A stretch of DNA of 64,000 nt from Gloeophyllum trabeum ATCC 11539 (lineage: Eukaryota > Basidiomycota > Agaricomycetes > Gloeophyllales > Gloeophyllaceae). The notes beneath the pieces are model-generated. The model was not told the origin of the DNA. It saw only the letters and a list, made by a program, of their open reading frames with translations, and did not search any database. Every line of letters begins with the position of its first letter. Position 1 is the stretch's first letter. The stretch is from contig NW_006920414.1 of NCBI RefSeq assembly GCF_000344685.1, positions 1,642,562 through 1,706,561 on the forward strand, given 5' to 3'. Positions 1 through 13,800 of this stretch are shown here, piece by piece. Made by a program: the position numbers and the translations under genes.

Positions 1-656
1 CCAATACTTAAAGTTTGACAACGGTCCCCTGTTCCCCCGACGCAGTGGCGTCGACTCAGGGTCTTCGACGTCGATGTATTGCAGCATGCTGATCCGCTTA
101 CAGATCTTTGAATCGCGATCGGTGGATGTTCCGCTGAGCCTCGCAAGTACCCCTTAATCAGGAGAAGGAGAGGACGCTCATCGCATCCATATACAAGTAT
201 CGACAGTCGTATTGGCGTTGCTTTTGAGGGCGCCCTCGCCATCATGTGATGAACATATTCCATTCTTATATCCCCTCAAGCGGCTTTGACCCGAACGACT
301 AGTCCTGTCGAGCCGCTGTAAGTGGAGCCACAGGAAGTGTAGGAGAATATCCCTCAGCGATTTGCACACTCCCGGCCAAATCTGGTCAAATCGGTACTGG
401 CTTCGCCGCTTCGGTGGCCTTCCGCGCTCTTCGTATCTGACTGGGGGAGTAGTCGGTGCAGTAGAGCGGTACTTCTGAGTAAAATTGAAGAGTGCTCCAC
501 CAAATCACCAGAAACACCGAAATTGTCATATAAGAAGAGACAAAGGCTCCTCGAAACGTCTCGTTAGCAACATTTCAATGATGCTTAAACGATTCTGAGC
601 GACGTTAGGAACCTAGTTCCAAAATGACATCGGTTGAAATTGAAAAAGACAATTAG
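1..656. other. Left-edge region with no recognised gene
   Basis: I see no convincing coding sequence here. The only open frame of note is a 63-codon minus-strand stretch (178-369) with no familiar motif. The region may be the flank of a gene outside the window. Confidence 0.5.
643..647 (-). terminator. Pol III terminator of the minus-strand tRNA-Pro
   Basis: A run of five A on the plus strand reads as TTTTT on the minus strand, 9 nt beyond the tRNA 3' end. This is the usual RNA polymerase III stop signal. Confidence 0.7.
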
Positions 657-739
657 GGCCTGGCCGGGAATTGAACCCGGGACCTCCTCCAAATGGCTGA
701 GTACCCTAAGAAGGAATCATACTACTAGACCACCAGGCC
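657..739 (-). tRNA. tRNA-Pro(AGG) with a 12-nt intron
   Basis: The 83-nt gene folds as a cloverleaf. The acceptor stem GGCCTGG pairs with CCAGGCC, the T arm is CCGGG-TTCAATT-CCCGG, and the anticodon stem CCTTC pairs with GGAGG. The anticodon loop TTAGGGT places AGG at positions 34-36, which decodes proline CCU. A 12-nt intron (TACTCAGCCATT) lies one base 3' of the anticodon, the canonical site for eukaryotic nuclear tRNA introns. The mature part is identical to the copy at 35,959-36,041; only two intron bases differ. No CCA is encoded, as expected for a nuclear gene. Confidence 0.95.
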
Positions 740-913
740 GTTAGTCTGTGTTCCCTATTTACCATCATCATCAGTGTGCACTGCATTCCCCCATGGTGTT
801 CCGGGATAGCATGAGCTGCAATGGCAAATGCGAGATGGAAACATCCCTATTACCGCCCATAATGGATATATAAACTACAAAAGTATAATACAATAAGGCA
901 CAGTGTCCGTAGT

Positions 914-3900
914 TTACCAGAATGCACACCTGAAGTCATAGTCAGATGGAGCTGTAATGGTAGCGGAGACCTCGATACTCACCAACCAGAAAAACATTGG
1001 CATAAGTTTTCCAACGATGTAGCTTGTAGGATTAATTTCTCTACTTGCTGCTGGACGGTGAGTACAACATCAGGGTTGAAGTCTCGTCCCGTGAGCTTGT
1101 GTTGAACCCGATTATATACAGCGAGCGCCCGCTCATTCCGGACTTCCTGCTTCGCGCCAGGGTCGCCCAGAGCTTCTGTGAAAGGCGCACAAAAGTCAGA
1201 CCTACTTTGTCTCGGTAGTCAGACTACTCACCGTTGAAAATGTCGTTCTCATCCGCTTTGAGTTTACGTGTCGGACCCTGCGCGTAAGCCGCGACGCGTT
1301 GTAATTCGGCAGCTCGAACAGGATCTGATGACAGGAATTAGCCCTGTACACGGACGAAGATGAGATATTACATACCCTCGCCGCGACGAGCATCAGTATC
1401 ATGTTGCATGAGCCTCCAATTGATAAGAGGGTCGTAGACGAAAGCCTCCAACACAGCCATGAGAGATTCCTTATTGTCTCGCAGTACACCCATGGTGATT
1501 TCGCAAGTATTGCGGAAACTTCCCTCAATACCGCTCACCTGAGGAGCAACGTCAATAAACATACACTCTGAGGAATGATCTGGGATAGAATTACCTCCAT
1601 GGCGTGGGTAAGCATTCGAGTTAATCGGAAGGGGATCTTTTCGGGGAATTTCTCGCGGTGCATAGCGACTTCGAAGCAATCGCCGAAGTCAATGTGAACG
1701 ACCTTCCCGGTCTTACGCTCGAGGAGTATATTTGATGGGTGACGATCGCCTAAGCCTAGGATGTGGCCGACCATACTATTCACCGCCAGTGACCTTGTGT
1801 ACGTGGCACGTCTTTCCAACCAATGTTCAGAATTGGCACTCTTGAGCCACAGTACGCGGTACAGATCTTGACCCGTGGTGTTCTCGAGAGCATATTCGAA
1901 TACCTCGACTTTCTGGAGCAAGATGAGATTTTCGTAGTCGGGGGCCATCTAAATATATGCGAGTCAATATGTCATAAGCAGCAGGGCTGAGGAAAATGGT
2001 ACCTGTAACATGAGGCGATACTCTATGTTAAGTAAAACCTTTCGCGACTCGCGATAATCTTTGACCAAGACGTGAAGAGTGTCGCTATCCTGCACCCAGC
2101 CACCAAGTCCAGCATTAGGCGCCAAAGGTATGACCGGGTAGCATTGGATATGAAGACGCCGCTTGTAGCTGTTCGTATCCACAGAGAGCAACGTGTTAAC
2201 CAGACTGAACAGCTGCATAACCCTCTCGTCCTGCCGAAGATCCTCGTGGCCTTCGGAGCGAGAAGTCAGCACCTTTGACCACACTCTTCCACGCGAGGAA
2301 CAGACCTTTGAGGACATATAGATAGTCGCGACCGTCGCTTCCTCTCAGAGAGAATCGACGAGGACGCTGTTTGGAAGATATGACTGTGAATTTACTGGAG
2401 AAGCTGACGATCGTGATAATGGGTCGCCCGCTTTGATAGGTTCCTGGTATGCACTTAAGCTTTCCCGGTTACACAGCGACGAAGCAAGATATTACCTGGG
2501 ACTGCAAGATCTAGGTTACGCGCTTTTAGGAGTTCGGGGGAAACGTATTGCAGGTCAAGAGTAGTTAGCTGTGGTAACTGCTTCTCGATCTTCTTGAATA
2601 CCTGCAACGACGGTGAGAAATATTATACTCGGAAGGATGTGGAAATGCGTTACTAACTCCATAATAGATATCCCAAGCTTTATCCAACTCGGCAGGATCC
2701 CCGTATACCCTATACCGTCGGCATGCCTCACGTGCTTCATGTAGATCTCGACCGAAGACTTGGGCGAAAGAAGTCTCGCGTGCTGTTGTAGGGCCCTGGA
2801 GATTCTTTCAGAATATGTCAAAGGTTCGGGGGGACGTGGCGCACGGCTTCCAACATATCATGCAATGGCTCCAAAGCAGCAATCATACCCTCTGGGTCCT
2901 TATCCGTGAAGTACAGTCGCGAGGCTTCTTCCAGGCCCTCGTGCCATAATTCGTGCCATAAGATCGCTACCCTTATGAGCTCCTGGCTAACGAGCAAAGC
3001 CTACCAGATATGAGTCCGTTAACAACGCCGACAGTAACTACAACTCACCTGTTCGACGATGGTAGAGCTATGCTCGCGCATACGGTCCATGATGGCAAGA
3101 GCAGCGTTCTTGCGCGATAAACTTGATGATTTCGAAGCAACAGTCAACGGGTAGATTAACGCTTGGGGATGATGTTTTCCAACGTCTGTCAGGAGATTGT
3201 TGATGTTCCTGCGGATATTGGCACTCGGCGTCTGGATCCTGGCAATGACCTGCGGTATGACTTCCAGCCACGTGTCGACTTCCACAGTTGCGAATCCACT
3301 GCCCATGGCATGACTAACATCGTCATGCGCACCGTACTTGAACCAAAGGGTCAAGAGCCGCAGCGTGTCTTGCAAAGCGTTCTCATTTCTGAGACCTATC
3401 GAGCGGAAGAACCCTGGAGAAGAGCTCATGTAAGTCAATAACTCAGCAACCTATAGTTCACCGATCAAACCTTGGACGGCAGAGACAATATGGGCAACCA
3501 GGCCGGTCCCTACGACATCTGTTGTTCTCGTCTCCTCTTGATTTTCCAGATAACCCACGACTTCAAAGTTGGCTAGTGCCCATGTGTGCCAGGCCTTATA
3601 CCACGTGGAGTCGTAGTGAGTAGCAAGCAGGTATGAGTGCAATATCTCCTTGATGTTCCTCTATTGCGAAGGCCCGGAGAGGTGAGCGCAACGAACGTCA
3701 GCAAAGCGAGGGAGACTTACCGATTCCCAGCCATCCTGAGCTTCGGCCTGCCATTGGCCTTGCTTGAAGTAACATCTCGCCAGCAATCTCGATAACTCGT
3801 CAAGCTTCTGCTTAGAGACGCCAGGTCGCTGCCCACGTTCACTCGTTTCCAGTTGAAGATCTCTGGCAAGGTTGTTCGTGAATTCGTGCAAGAAGTTGAG

Positions 3901-6900
3901 ACATTCTTCTCGAGCGCCGTTGGCCCACATGAACTTGAGCTGAGCATAAACGACATTCGGTGGTGCCTTGACATGCCGATGATCCCGAAGGAACTGCGGC
4001 TAGATGAGACCATCAAGCTTATGCTGCCAATAACGGGAGCTGAGACATACGCGATCAACGGAGTAGAGCGAGTTCAGGGTTTTCTCAGCCAGGACCATTC
4101 GGTCTGACTTCCTACATAAATTTGCGAACTTGATCCACATTACGGGATCGTCTTCCGGATTGAGAACAAGGGTCCTAACTTGCAGTATCCGTTGCCAAAC
4201 CTCGACGTCTGGCTGACAGCCTTGCAGTCTGAGGCACTTCAATTAGACGCTGAGTGCAGGCTAGTAATCGGCGTACCGTTTCATCCAGGTCTTCCGCATA
4301 GTCCGCTGGCGATCAGGCTGGTCAGCGTATTGCTTGTACTGGATGATTTCTTCAAGCTCGGATAGCATCTGCGCTCGAACCATCGTACTAGGATTACTCA
4401 GTAAATCTGTCAGGCAGCCACTGTAAAGCGCTCACTTGTAAGACCGGCTATAGCTCTCTCCGACGAAGGACGTGAGCTCAGGATCTAGAAGATCGCGAGC
4501 CTTCGTGATCTGGGTTAGTGCCTTGGGGAATTGGTTTTGGTGAACACAGAGGATGGCCTTGTAGAATGCGCGATCAGCAGAGTCACTCCTCATCGTCTGA
4601 ATGTAATCCTCCATCGAATCCCATTCATTCAATGACCACGCAGCGGCAGTTGCCATCGGTGCAATTTCCCGGCGATCCTCGTGGCTTGCATTAGCCCAGT
4701 TCTCCTCGACTTGTGCTGCAAGCTGATCCCATTCGCCGAGCGCATGCAGGCACTTCATCTTTCCAATAGCGATATCAGGCGCATCGGGATCTTCTTCCGC
4801 CTTCTTCTCGTAGGCGACTAGAGCTTCTTGCCACCGTCCCAATCGTTCGTACCACTCTTCATGCTTGGTTACGTCGTATTGCTCCTTAGCAATCTGCAAA
4901 GTTCCCCAAGCCGCGTCATGCTGCTGGAGTTTGGTGTTGATACCTATCAGTGCTTCGATGATAGTAGGGGATGTTTCCGAGAAGAACTCCAGTTCCTTGT
5001 AGTGCAGTGCCTTCGCGTAGGCATGATATCTCATAGCATACTCCCCAAGGGTACGGTTTTCTATAGGGAGGGGCTTCTCTTCGTGTTCCATGAATTCGGC
5101 CAGGTTCAGCAAACGATGAATCAACTCGGAAGGTGCCGTATTGGATGTGATAGCATACTCAATGGAGCGCACGAGGTCTTCCTGCGACTCTTGTGAGAAA
5201 ATACGAGTACAAATAAGAAATGAAAACAAATACCTGGTACTGGTCGTAGAGCTCGCTCCAGCAAGAAATAAATGCCGCGTTGAATAGTTCCTTGGCGAGG
5301 GGTTGATGAATATCCACAAGGCTCATACATGCCCTAAGTGCGTGAGACGGAGACTCCTTCATGAACTCCACAGACAGTCGGTGCATCCACTCGTTCCAGT
5401 CGTCCTTGGTAGAGACTTGCGACACGTCCCAAGCTTGCTTGAGATGTTGTTGGTTCACTGTCATCTTAGATGCTTCCGCAGGCGCGGAGAACTCGGCGGC
5501 CTTAGAACTTTCATTCATCCTATATAATGGAACAGTGAGCGGTCTTTGACTAGAGAGGTAGGAGATTGACACACAGAATTTCCAGGACTCCAGCCTCCTG
5601 AGGCAGGCGTTCACCGTTTAACAGTTTGGAGATGAGATTCTCGTATTTCGGATGGGTGATGCGATGCTTGACCATGCACTATAACCGAGCATCTTAGACT
5701 CTACAGGGATTGCACAGAGGGAGGGTCAACCTACCTTCTTTATCGTGGGCACAAAAATGGCGAAGTCGGAGCCCAACTGCACGACCAGAGAACAAAGCGT
5801 ATCCATGACTGTCATCCTTAACTCGTTGCTGGCGCTGGCCAGGACGCGATTCAACGGATGAATGATCCGAGATGCGTGGTCAGAGAAGTTGACCTTCCGC
5901 GATAAACCGTCGATGGTCTGTATGGCCCGCTTCCGCAGCCCCGTAGGTGCCTCAGGTCGCTCATAGGTCTTCACGATAATTGGAATAACAAGATGAAGAT
6001 ACTCCTCTATGTTAGCCCCAAACGTAAGGAATGCGTCGAATACTTTCATCTGCGTGTTGGATCTCTTGTCGTTTAGTTCGCCATCGAAGACTTTGAGCAT
6101 GAGAGGCAAGATAGTCGGGAGGAAGGGCTTAAATTCAGCATCCAGAGCTTTACCCAGGGATTCCACCAAGGAAACAATTGGCAGATGCAAGGACGAGTTG
6201 TCCCATAGCTCCGTGATCAAGCCAAAGATCTCGGGTGTGTAATTCCGAACGTGCTGCTTGATTATACCCACAAGAATAGCAAGCTGCTGTAGATGGAAGT
6301 CTTGAACTCTCGCGGGAGAGATTCTAGTGACTAGTGCAAACGCAGGGATAATCTATAATTTATCTCAGAAAATCAGATCATTGGTGTGAAGGGACATATC
6401 TCACTTGAGGCAAGAATGTGACACATTTCAGACCCTGCGTCTTGAATATAGACATGATTGCTTCGATTACGGTATGATGATGACTGCTGAGAGACTGATC
6501 CTTGAGCACATTGAGCAATGCATTGATGACCACGGTTTGGTAGTAATCATCAGACGCGGCAGTCGTGTTGCTCTGGGTGAGCGGGATGGCATTAACCGCT
6601 GCCACAGACTTCTCGTCTCCTGCTTCATCGCCTGGCCTAGTCTAAACAATTCATGAGAAACCTCGCGCGTAGATCCCTTACCCGTTCTCAGCCACCCACC
6701 TTTCGCCGGTACGGATCCAGTGCACCTAGAATACCCAGGACCTTGACAACATCTCTCCTGACATGCGGAGCCTGTTCCGTCTTCAAAATCTTACCCAGCA
6801 GCGGGAGAAGTTGCGGATAATCCACGAGTGGAGTTATAACATATCCAGTGCTCGAGCACACTTGACCCAGCGTGCAGATCGCCGCGTCTCGCTTGGCCAA

Positions 6901-9597
6901 CGATGGATCAGACAGTTTGGCAATGATGACTTCCATAAGCTCAGGAACGTGAGGAAGAACATCTTCACCACCAGCGCAAGCCAGCTCCCCGAGACACATG
7001 ATGACGTTAGCGGCGACGCTCGCGTTCGCATCGTTAGCCTTCTGTAAAAGGACTCTTAACATCGGGACAGCATATGGTTTGATGAGTCGTTGCGTAGCCG
7101 CTATGAGAGACGTCAGGAGTCGGGTACATTCCTCTCGGCTTCGGCTGCAGTGAAATCGCCCTTGGTGAGCACAGACAAAGAGAAGGCAGGGTACAACTCA
7201 CGTTACAGTGGAATACTCCAACTCTGTCAATAGTTGGATAAGCGCTTTCCTCAACGAAGGCATGACATAGGCAGGATTATGCATCGCTAATCGGCCTATG
7301 AGCCCAACAGCAATTTCTCGATTTTTGAACACTTCATCGTTGAGCGCGATGAACAACGACCGCACATTCTCTGCTTGTGCCAGATGTTTATCGAAACGTT
7401 CATGAAGCGACGACAGCACCGTCTGACGGATGGTCGGATCTATAGACAGCATAAAGTTCACCATGCTACGAGCTATGAGACATCCACGTACCTGGATCAG
7501 CGATCCCCACAGTCAGAAGCTTGTCGAGAACGTCGCTGATGACCTCGATGGCATGATTGCTGGCTTGGTAGCAGATGGGGTCGCGAATGAAGAGTCGACA
7601 GCACGTCAAAGCAGCCGCCCGCCTGACTTCTGGATGGTCGTCCTCCAAGTACGGCAGGGCGCAAGTGCGCACGAACTCGTTCAATACATGACCTGCATTG
7701 CTCGGGTAAGGGAGATATCATGCAACCGGGGCAGCGGACTTACCGCTAAAGTCGAAAGTGCCTAAGGTTGTCAGCGCCAACGTGATAAGTTCTGGGGTTT
7801 TTGCCGTGCCGGCAGGCTGAGAGTACGTCGATATTAGGGCACACATTATAGCAAACGCCTCCGTACCTGGGCTCCATTCGCATCCTTTGACGCACTCACG
7901 TCGCGAACAAGGGAGGGTGGTGCTCCTAGAGGCCTGTAAGGCTGTCCACCGAGGATTTGGGAGAGCATATCCAGCAACCGGTCTAACTGGCTGCATGAGA
8001 CAGCCACTCCATATGTGGCATCTCACATACGCACCTTGAATAGTCTTCAGAAGCGGGGTTATGTGCCGAGCAATGGCCACAAGCGCCTGTCGCAATGGCT
8101 CGCTCAGTCCGCAGCTGAACATCAAATCCAGTTGGTCATGTAGCAACTTGGTCAAGTTGGGCCCGACGGCCGTAGCCAGCATGCCCACGCATTGGAAGAG
8201 CGCTTCCTCTGGAGGAGCATTCTTCTTCCTGTGGCATAGATGAGCGCAAGCACATGCGTCGGGCGATCGCCTGCTTACCCTCTATTTTGGAGGCCTTGCT
8301 TGATTTGTGCCATAATGGGCTCGAGAAATTGTTTCATCTCGCTTCCAACGGCAGTTGCAACGTGTCCGATAGCGACAAACGCTGCATTAAAGCGCTTCAG
8401 TCTCTAATCGACCGAACCAGGGTGGCAATATCACGACGGCATACCAAAAGACCGTTCATTCGGCTTATCCAATTGTGTCAAGAGATGGCTCATGGCTTTG
8501 TGGAGGAAGTGTTCGCAGAATGTCTGTGTGTCGTACGACGCGAGAGTGGGAATCAGTGTTATCACCATCTTCCGCACCAGCGCATCTCGGTGTGACCTAA
8601 ACTTCAAGATCTGTTCCGCAGTATCCAGGAACGTCTCTTTCATGAACTACGAAGCATTTTGTCAGCCCAAATGAACGAGGAATGCGCCGTTTATTGAGAC
8701 TGTGACGAACCATTCCGCCGTGTAACAGCAGTTCGCGGTAGGTCAGGAGTGACCCATGGATGACCTCCGGCTGGCTCATCTTCAAGCCAAGCTGAGCATC
8801 CTGGAAGATCTGCAGGAGATACGGGCTGAAGGTCTGTCTCTCGCGCTGCATCACTATCTCCAGACATGCAGCCAGCAGCTCGGCGGCCCCCTCCCTAACA
8901 ATCACTCGGGAGTCCCGCAGGGGCACGAGGATCTTATCAAAGACGACCCCAATGTGCGAGTGGAAGTATATCGGGCTGTGCCGTGCGAGCTCCTTCAAGA
9001 TGAGCACGCCCGCGTAGCGGCCTGGCTCCTGCTTGTCGGACTGGAGTAGCTCGATGGCGGCGGAGACCTCAAATTCCATGAAGCGCTCGCCGAACGCCGC
9101 CCCGCCGATTTCTGCTATCTGGCCGAGCGTCTTGGAGGCGGCGAGCATCACGTTGATGTCGGAGTTGGGGAGGAGGAACTTGACATAGTTGTAGAACCGG
9201 AAGAGGTTCCTCCGGGATTCGATATCCTCCCCCTCGACATCCAGCAGGTGGTCTAGTGTGGTTAGTACGCGGCCGGAGGGACGAGGGCAAGGTCACACAC
9301 CGATGGCTGTTATCCCTCCCAACTTCTCCCAGTTATTCTGGCCGTGCACCAGATCGAACAGCCTCCTGTTAATGGTATCGTCCCATACTTTGGCTGCAGC
9401 GTCCGAGGACATCTCGGCGACGGTATTCGAGACCTGTACATGGTGCGTAAGTACTGCAATGCGCAATGCATGTGAGAACGTACATAGCGTCGCAATTCCT
9501 TCGCGGCCTGTAACCGGACATCCGCGCTGCGCGACTTGAGATTTTGGAAAATCAGCCCAAGGTCGTCTGCCTGACCTGAAGAAGCGGCAGAGGACAT
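914..9597 (-). CDS. TOR1: Serine/threonine protein kinase TOR (target of rapamycin)
   Basis: This is the catalytic subunit of TOR complexes, a PI3K-related kinase that couples nutrients to growth. I start it at the ATG giving [17 protein letters not shown]; an in-frame ATG 34 codons upstream is a less likely alternative. Order from the N-terminus: HEAT repeats (about 9.6-5.4 kb), a FAT domain of TPR-like helices (about 5.3-3.0 kb), the FRB domain (about 2.9-2.6 kb, with EEASRLYF and AWDIYY), and the kinase domain. The kinase shows [19 protein letters not shown], the catalytic loop [12 protein letters not shown] and the DFG segment HIDFGDCFE. The FATC tail ends [14 protein letters not shown], with the last intron splitting the Trp codon. 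The gene has many introns of roughly 50 nt and encodes an estimated 2,300-2,400 residues, normal for TOR. The serine and tryptophan that usually contact rapamycin are present, so rapamycin-FKBP12 sensitivity is inferred. Confidence 0.96.
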
Positions 9598-10851
9598 GGC
9601 TGAACAGAATAGAGAGCCTTGGCCGCGTAACTGGCGTCTACTGGCGTAGATCGCGTTAGATGAGGCACGTGCAAGACCTGTGTGTCCTTGTGTGTCCACC
9701 CCGGTGTGGCGTCTGAGGCTGGTCTATCAAGTCCTCCATGCGGTTGGGTGCCTCTATTTCGCAGCAGTCGCTCTCTATTCCTAGGTTCTATGAAAGTGCA
9801 TGTGCGTGTATGTGATGCTACTGGATTATCTTACACTACAGCGCGATGGTACCATAAATTGAGCCGCAATCAGGCCTGTATCCAAGTTATTCGTCCTAGT
9901 GCCGGGGCCCGGGACTGCATCAAGTCGCAGTAAGTGCACTGCTTTCACCTTCCACCGGGAATGTTGTGGTAAATGATGCTGGTGCTGCTCTGTTCCTAAT
10001 TCAGTATGGAGGACACCCTAGGACATCCGTTGGACCAGGTCCCGAGTTCAGAGAGTATCACCACAAATCCTCGTGGTGATGCGTACGTTATCTGCCTCAT
10101 ACCAAAGATTCGTCCAGATCCTACTGGAGAAAGGCTTCCGTCAGTAATTGTCTTCTCCGGGCCCACTTTGCGCGAAGCAGGCGGGAAGGGGTGGCGGTCT
10201 TATCTTCGATTTGTGGTTTGAGTATCTTCGCATGCGACAAAGTCTCTCCCCATTCTCGTGATATCGCCCGGGCTAAATCCGTCTGCCATCAGATGCCCTT
10301 GCTGTCTGCGAGTACGACGACGCAGCCAACGCGGCAGGGATCCGTGGGTCTGGCGATACACATTGAGCCTAGTGCTGCCAAGTTGTGGGATGTCAGGGGT
10401 GCTCGCCGACATCCCCGCGACAACGACAGAAAGCCAGGCACCCGGCGGTCGGTTTGCGGAGCTGCCTGCAGGATCATGCAGGAGTTTTGATGTTTTTCTC
10501 TGACGCCAGTTGGGAGGTGTTGTCATGTGATGGTGTCTGCGAGCGTCCGTCAGGACCGGGTCGTCTCATCCGAAACTTGAACGCTCCTGCTGTTTATTCT
10601 CCCCGTTTAGAAGAAATAATGACGCAGACTAGTGTACCAGCGCTCCCTGTAATGACGTCCAGAGTAGACAGAACACAAGACAAGAAATGCGCGGTGTTTG
10701 AGACAAGCAGCGACGGCTTAGGGAATTACTGCATCAGGCGTTGACGCTGCCGCGCCGGTGTGCCAACCGACTATTATAATCCTGCACCACTCGTCCACCA
10801 CGCCTGCGCCGTCTGACTACGCCTTCCTCGTCGTCCTCGCCGTCGTCCGCG
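9598..10851. promoter_or_regulatory. Divergent intergenic region between TOR and the Rho GEF gene
   Basis: These 1,254 bp separate two divergently transcribed genes and should hold both promoters and 5' leaders. Small open frames (for example 10,006-10,221 and 10,385-10,744, plus strand) resemble no protein I know and lack a consistent splice pattern. The last 100 bp before 10,852 are rich in CCT/CGTC pyrimidine tracts, common just upstream of basidiomycete start codons. I see no clear TATA box. Confidence 0.5.
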
Positions 10852-13800
10852 ATGGACAGGCCGCTCGGTCCCCGACAGCCTGCAGACAAACGCACTGCTG
10901 CCTACGAATCCATCTTTGGCCGGCCCAGCGCTAACCATCACCAAGCTCCGGGCGCGCCCTACGCTCAGCAGCCTTACCCGAACGCCCCGTATCTGCAGGT
11001 CAACAGCGGCCAGCAGGCCTACCAGTACCAGACCCAGCTAGAGCGGCGGCCGTCGTATGTCTCGGCCTACGGTTCTCCCCAAGCTTACCTCCAGCAACCG
11101 ACTCAACAGCCTCCGTCGGCGTACAGGCAGTCCTATTATCCTGCAGGCCCGTCCCAGCCCCAGCAATACCCTCAGTACCAAGCGTATCCTTATAACGGCG
11201 GGTCTGCGTATGCCCAGCCTAGGTCTTTGGCCCCTCCTTCTGTCCATTCTCGTGCCCGGTCGATTGCGAGCTCGAGCCATTCTCACGGGGTAATCGCTCC
11301 CCAGCCAGATGAGCCGCCAGACGACAATCTGGAGGCCCTGCAGCGCGCCGGGCTCACTGCTGCCCAAGCGTACCAGGCGCAAGTCTACATGAACGGCCCT
11401 CTCGCTCAGCAAGGCACTAACAACCGATACACATACCCGCTCGCGACAGACGGGTCGGCGGCGTCGCAGAACGGGACTGCACCGGAGGGCGTCCCGCGAA
11501 TACCGGTCAACATCGAAACGGACAACGGGCGGCTAGGAATAGATTGGGCTGCAGATGGGTCGACCGACGAGAGTAGCACCGAGTTGCCTTGGGCACGCAC
11601 GGATCGCCCCCGTGAGTTTCCTTTCGTCGTACATGATCTGGGGTTACTGAAGTTGCTGATCATACGCAGCAGCTACCTCGTCCTCCTCCCAAGCTAATCA
11701 AGGGCCTGTCGCGTCCACTTCATCTCGTCCCTATCCTTTACAGCTGGATACAGCTCTGAAAGCGGCGCCACCCCGACCCACTAGCAGTTCACCTGCGTCG
11801 TCGACATTGGTCGACCCTGTGGACCGCGACTCTCGCGAGTCAGGCACTTTCACCTCCTCTTCACGCCGTTCCTCCGAATCTACCAGAACAATGCCCGGCG
11901 CAGCTTACCGCCGGGAGCGCACCAATCAGGATCGCTCGCGGTCCATGTCAGCTGCGATGACTCCCCAAGTGCGGGCCATGCTCGAGAACGGGCCCTCTCG
12001 CAGCTCCCGACCGCCTATACCACCTATACCTGGTCCCGCTGGCGCTGGGCGGAACTCTCCCACCAATCACAGGAGTCACGCTCCGCGGCGGACACCCATA
12101 GTATACCCTGCTCTTTTATCAAAAGTGGCGCAAGCGTTCCGAGAACGAATACAAGTCTCCGATAGAATCAAGGACGGCTTGACGTACAAGGATGCATTCG
12201 ACGGACGCGAAGCGGTCGACAAGATCGCGTATATCATCAAGACTACGGACAGAAACCTAGCTCTGCTGCTCGGACGCGCTCTGGACGCGCAGAAGTTCTT
12301 TCACGATGTTACGTACGACCATCGGTTGCGAGACAATCCGAACGAGTTGTACCAGTTTCGGACGAAATTGCCCAGCCCGTTTACCAGTGGCGAACTGGCC
12401 AATATGGATGGAAACGCAGCACAAGAGGATGGTGTGCCGAATGGGAAAGCTGCAGAACGTAATGGTACGAACGAACGTCGCTCCCGTCATGCTTCTGGAA
12501 AGTATCCTGACACAGGCTCGTCCAATGAAGCTGGCGACAATAGGGACGGCAGCCCTCCTCCTGGATCCCCGACGACGCCTTACCCCGCTACGCCGCAGAC
12601 ACGACCTGAAGCTGATACAGACTCTTCCGACGAAGTCGCGCTTCCTTCTGGTGTCTTTACGTTATTGACAGACTGTTATTCACCAACGTGTTCGCGTGAT
12701 CAGCTTTGCTATAGTATAGCATGTCCAAGGCGATTAGAGCAGCAAGCTCGACTGAATATGAAGCCTCAGCCAGGGCTGAAGAAGCAGATCAGTAAGGAGT
12801 CCCTGGGTGACTTTGTGGTGAGCATACATTTGAGCTACACTCTGTCGCTGTGGCTGCGCGAGTGGAGCGAAGAGTCTCGTTATATGACATGCCATATCTT
12901 CAGGAACCTGGGACATTGTGGATACATTCAGTGCCGAAGGAGGTGGTGGACAGCGTTACGGACACGGAGAAGAAACGACAGGAGGCCATCAACGAGGTAA
13001 TCTATACCGAGCGTGACTTCGTCCGTGATATGGAGTATCTCCGAGACGTGTGTTATTACTTTCTGGAGGTTGCATGACGTACTCTGACGATGCCTGTGTA
13101 GGCGTGGATCAACCCCTTGAAGCAGTCGGATGTCATCCCAGAACACCGCCGTACGGACTTCCTGGAGCAAGTGTTTTGGAACATACACGATATCATCGCT
13201 GTCAACACCCGGCTGCGGGATGCTCTTAACAAGCGTCAGAAGTCCTACGCGGTTGTGGAACGTATAGGGGATATCCTTCTGGATGCTGTTCCTCATTTCG
13301 GGCCATTTGTTTCGTATGGTGCTCACCAGCTATACGGGAAGTACGAGTTTGAGAAGGAGAAGAGCTCCAATCCCGCATTTGCTGCGTTTGTTGAGGTATG
13401 TTTCCTCTCGCTCTAAAAGCTTTGACGGCTGCTCATGCACAGTAGCAAACGGAGCGACTGCCGGAGTCTCGCAAGTTGGAGCTCAACGGATACCTGACGA
13501 AACCCACGACACGGCTTGCAAGATACCCTCTCCTCCTGGAAGCCGTGTTGAAGCACACACCGGATGACAATCCTGACAAGACCACACTGCCCCAAGTTAT
13601 TGCTCTTGTGAAGGAGTTCTTGAGCAAAGTGAACATAGAGTCTGGGAAGACCGAGAACCGTTTCAATCTCCTGCAGTTGGACCAGCAGCTCGTGTTCCGA
13701 CCGGGCGAGGAAGTGGTGGGTGGTCAAAATTCAAACTTGAAATAGCATTGCTTATTCTCTCGCTCTACACTAGGACTTGAGACTGCGGGAAGAAGGTCGA

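Noticed and set aside
657..739. TTAGGG within the tRNA as telomere-like repeat
   Set aside because: The single TTAGGG is part of the tRNA anticodon loop and is not tandemly repeated.
9598..9699. Upstream in-frame ATG as the TOR start
   Set aside because: It would add 34 residues of unconserved sequence. The ATG at 9,597 gives a start typical of TOR proteins, though the longer form is not excluded.
10006..10744. A small plus-strand gene in the TOR/Rho GEF intergenic space
   Set aside because: The short frames have no family motif, no consistent splice joins and stop early; promoter or leader sequence is more likely.
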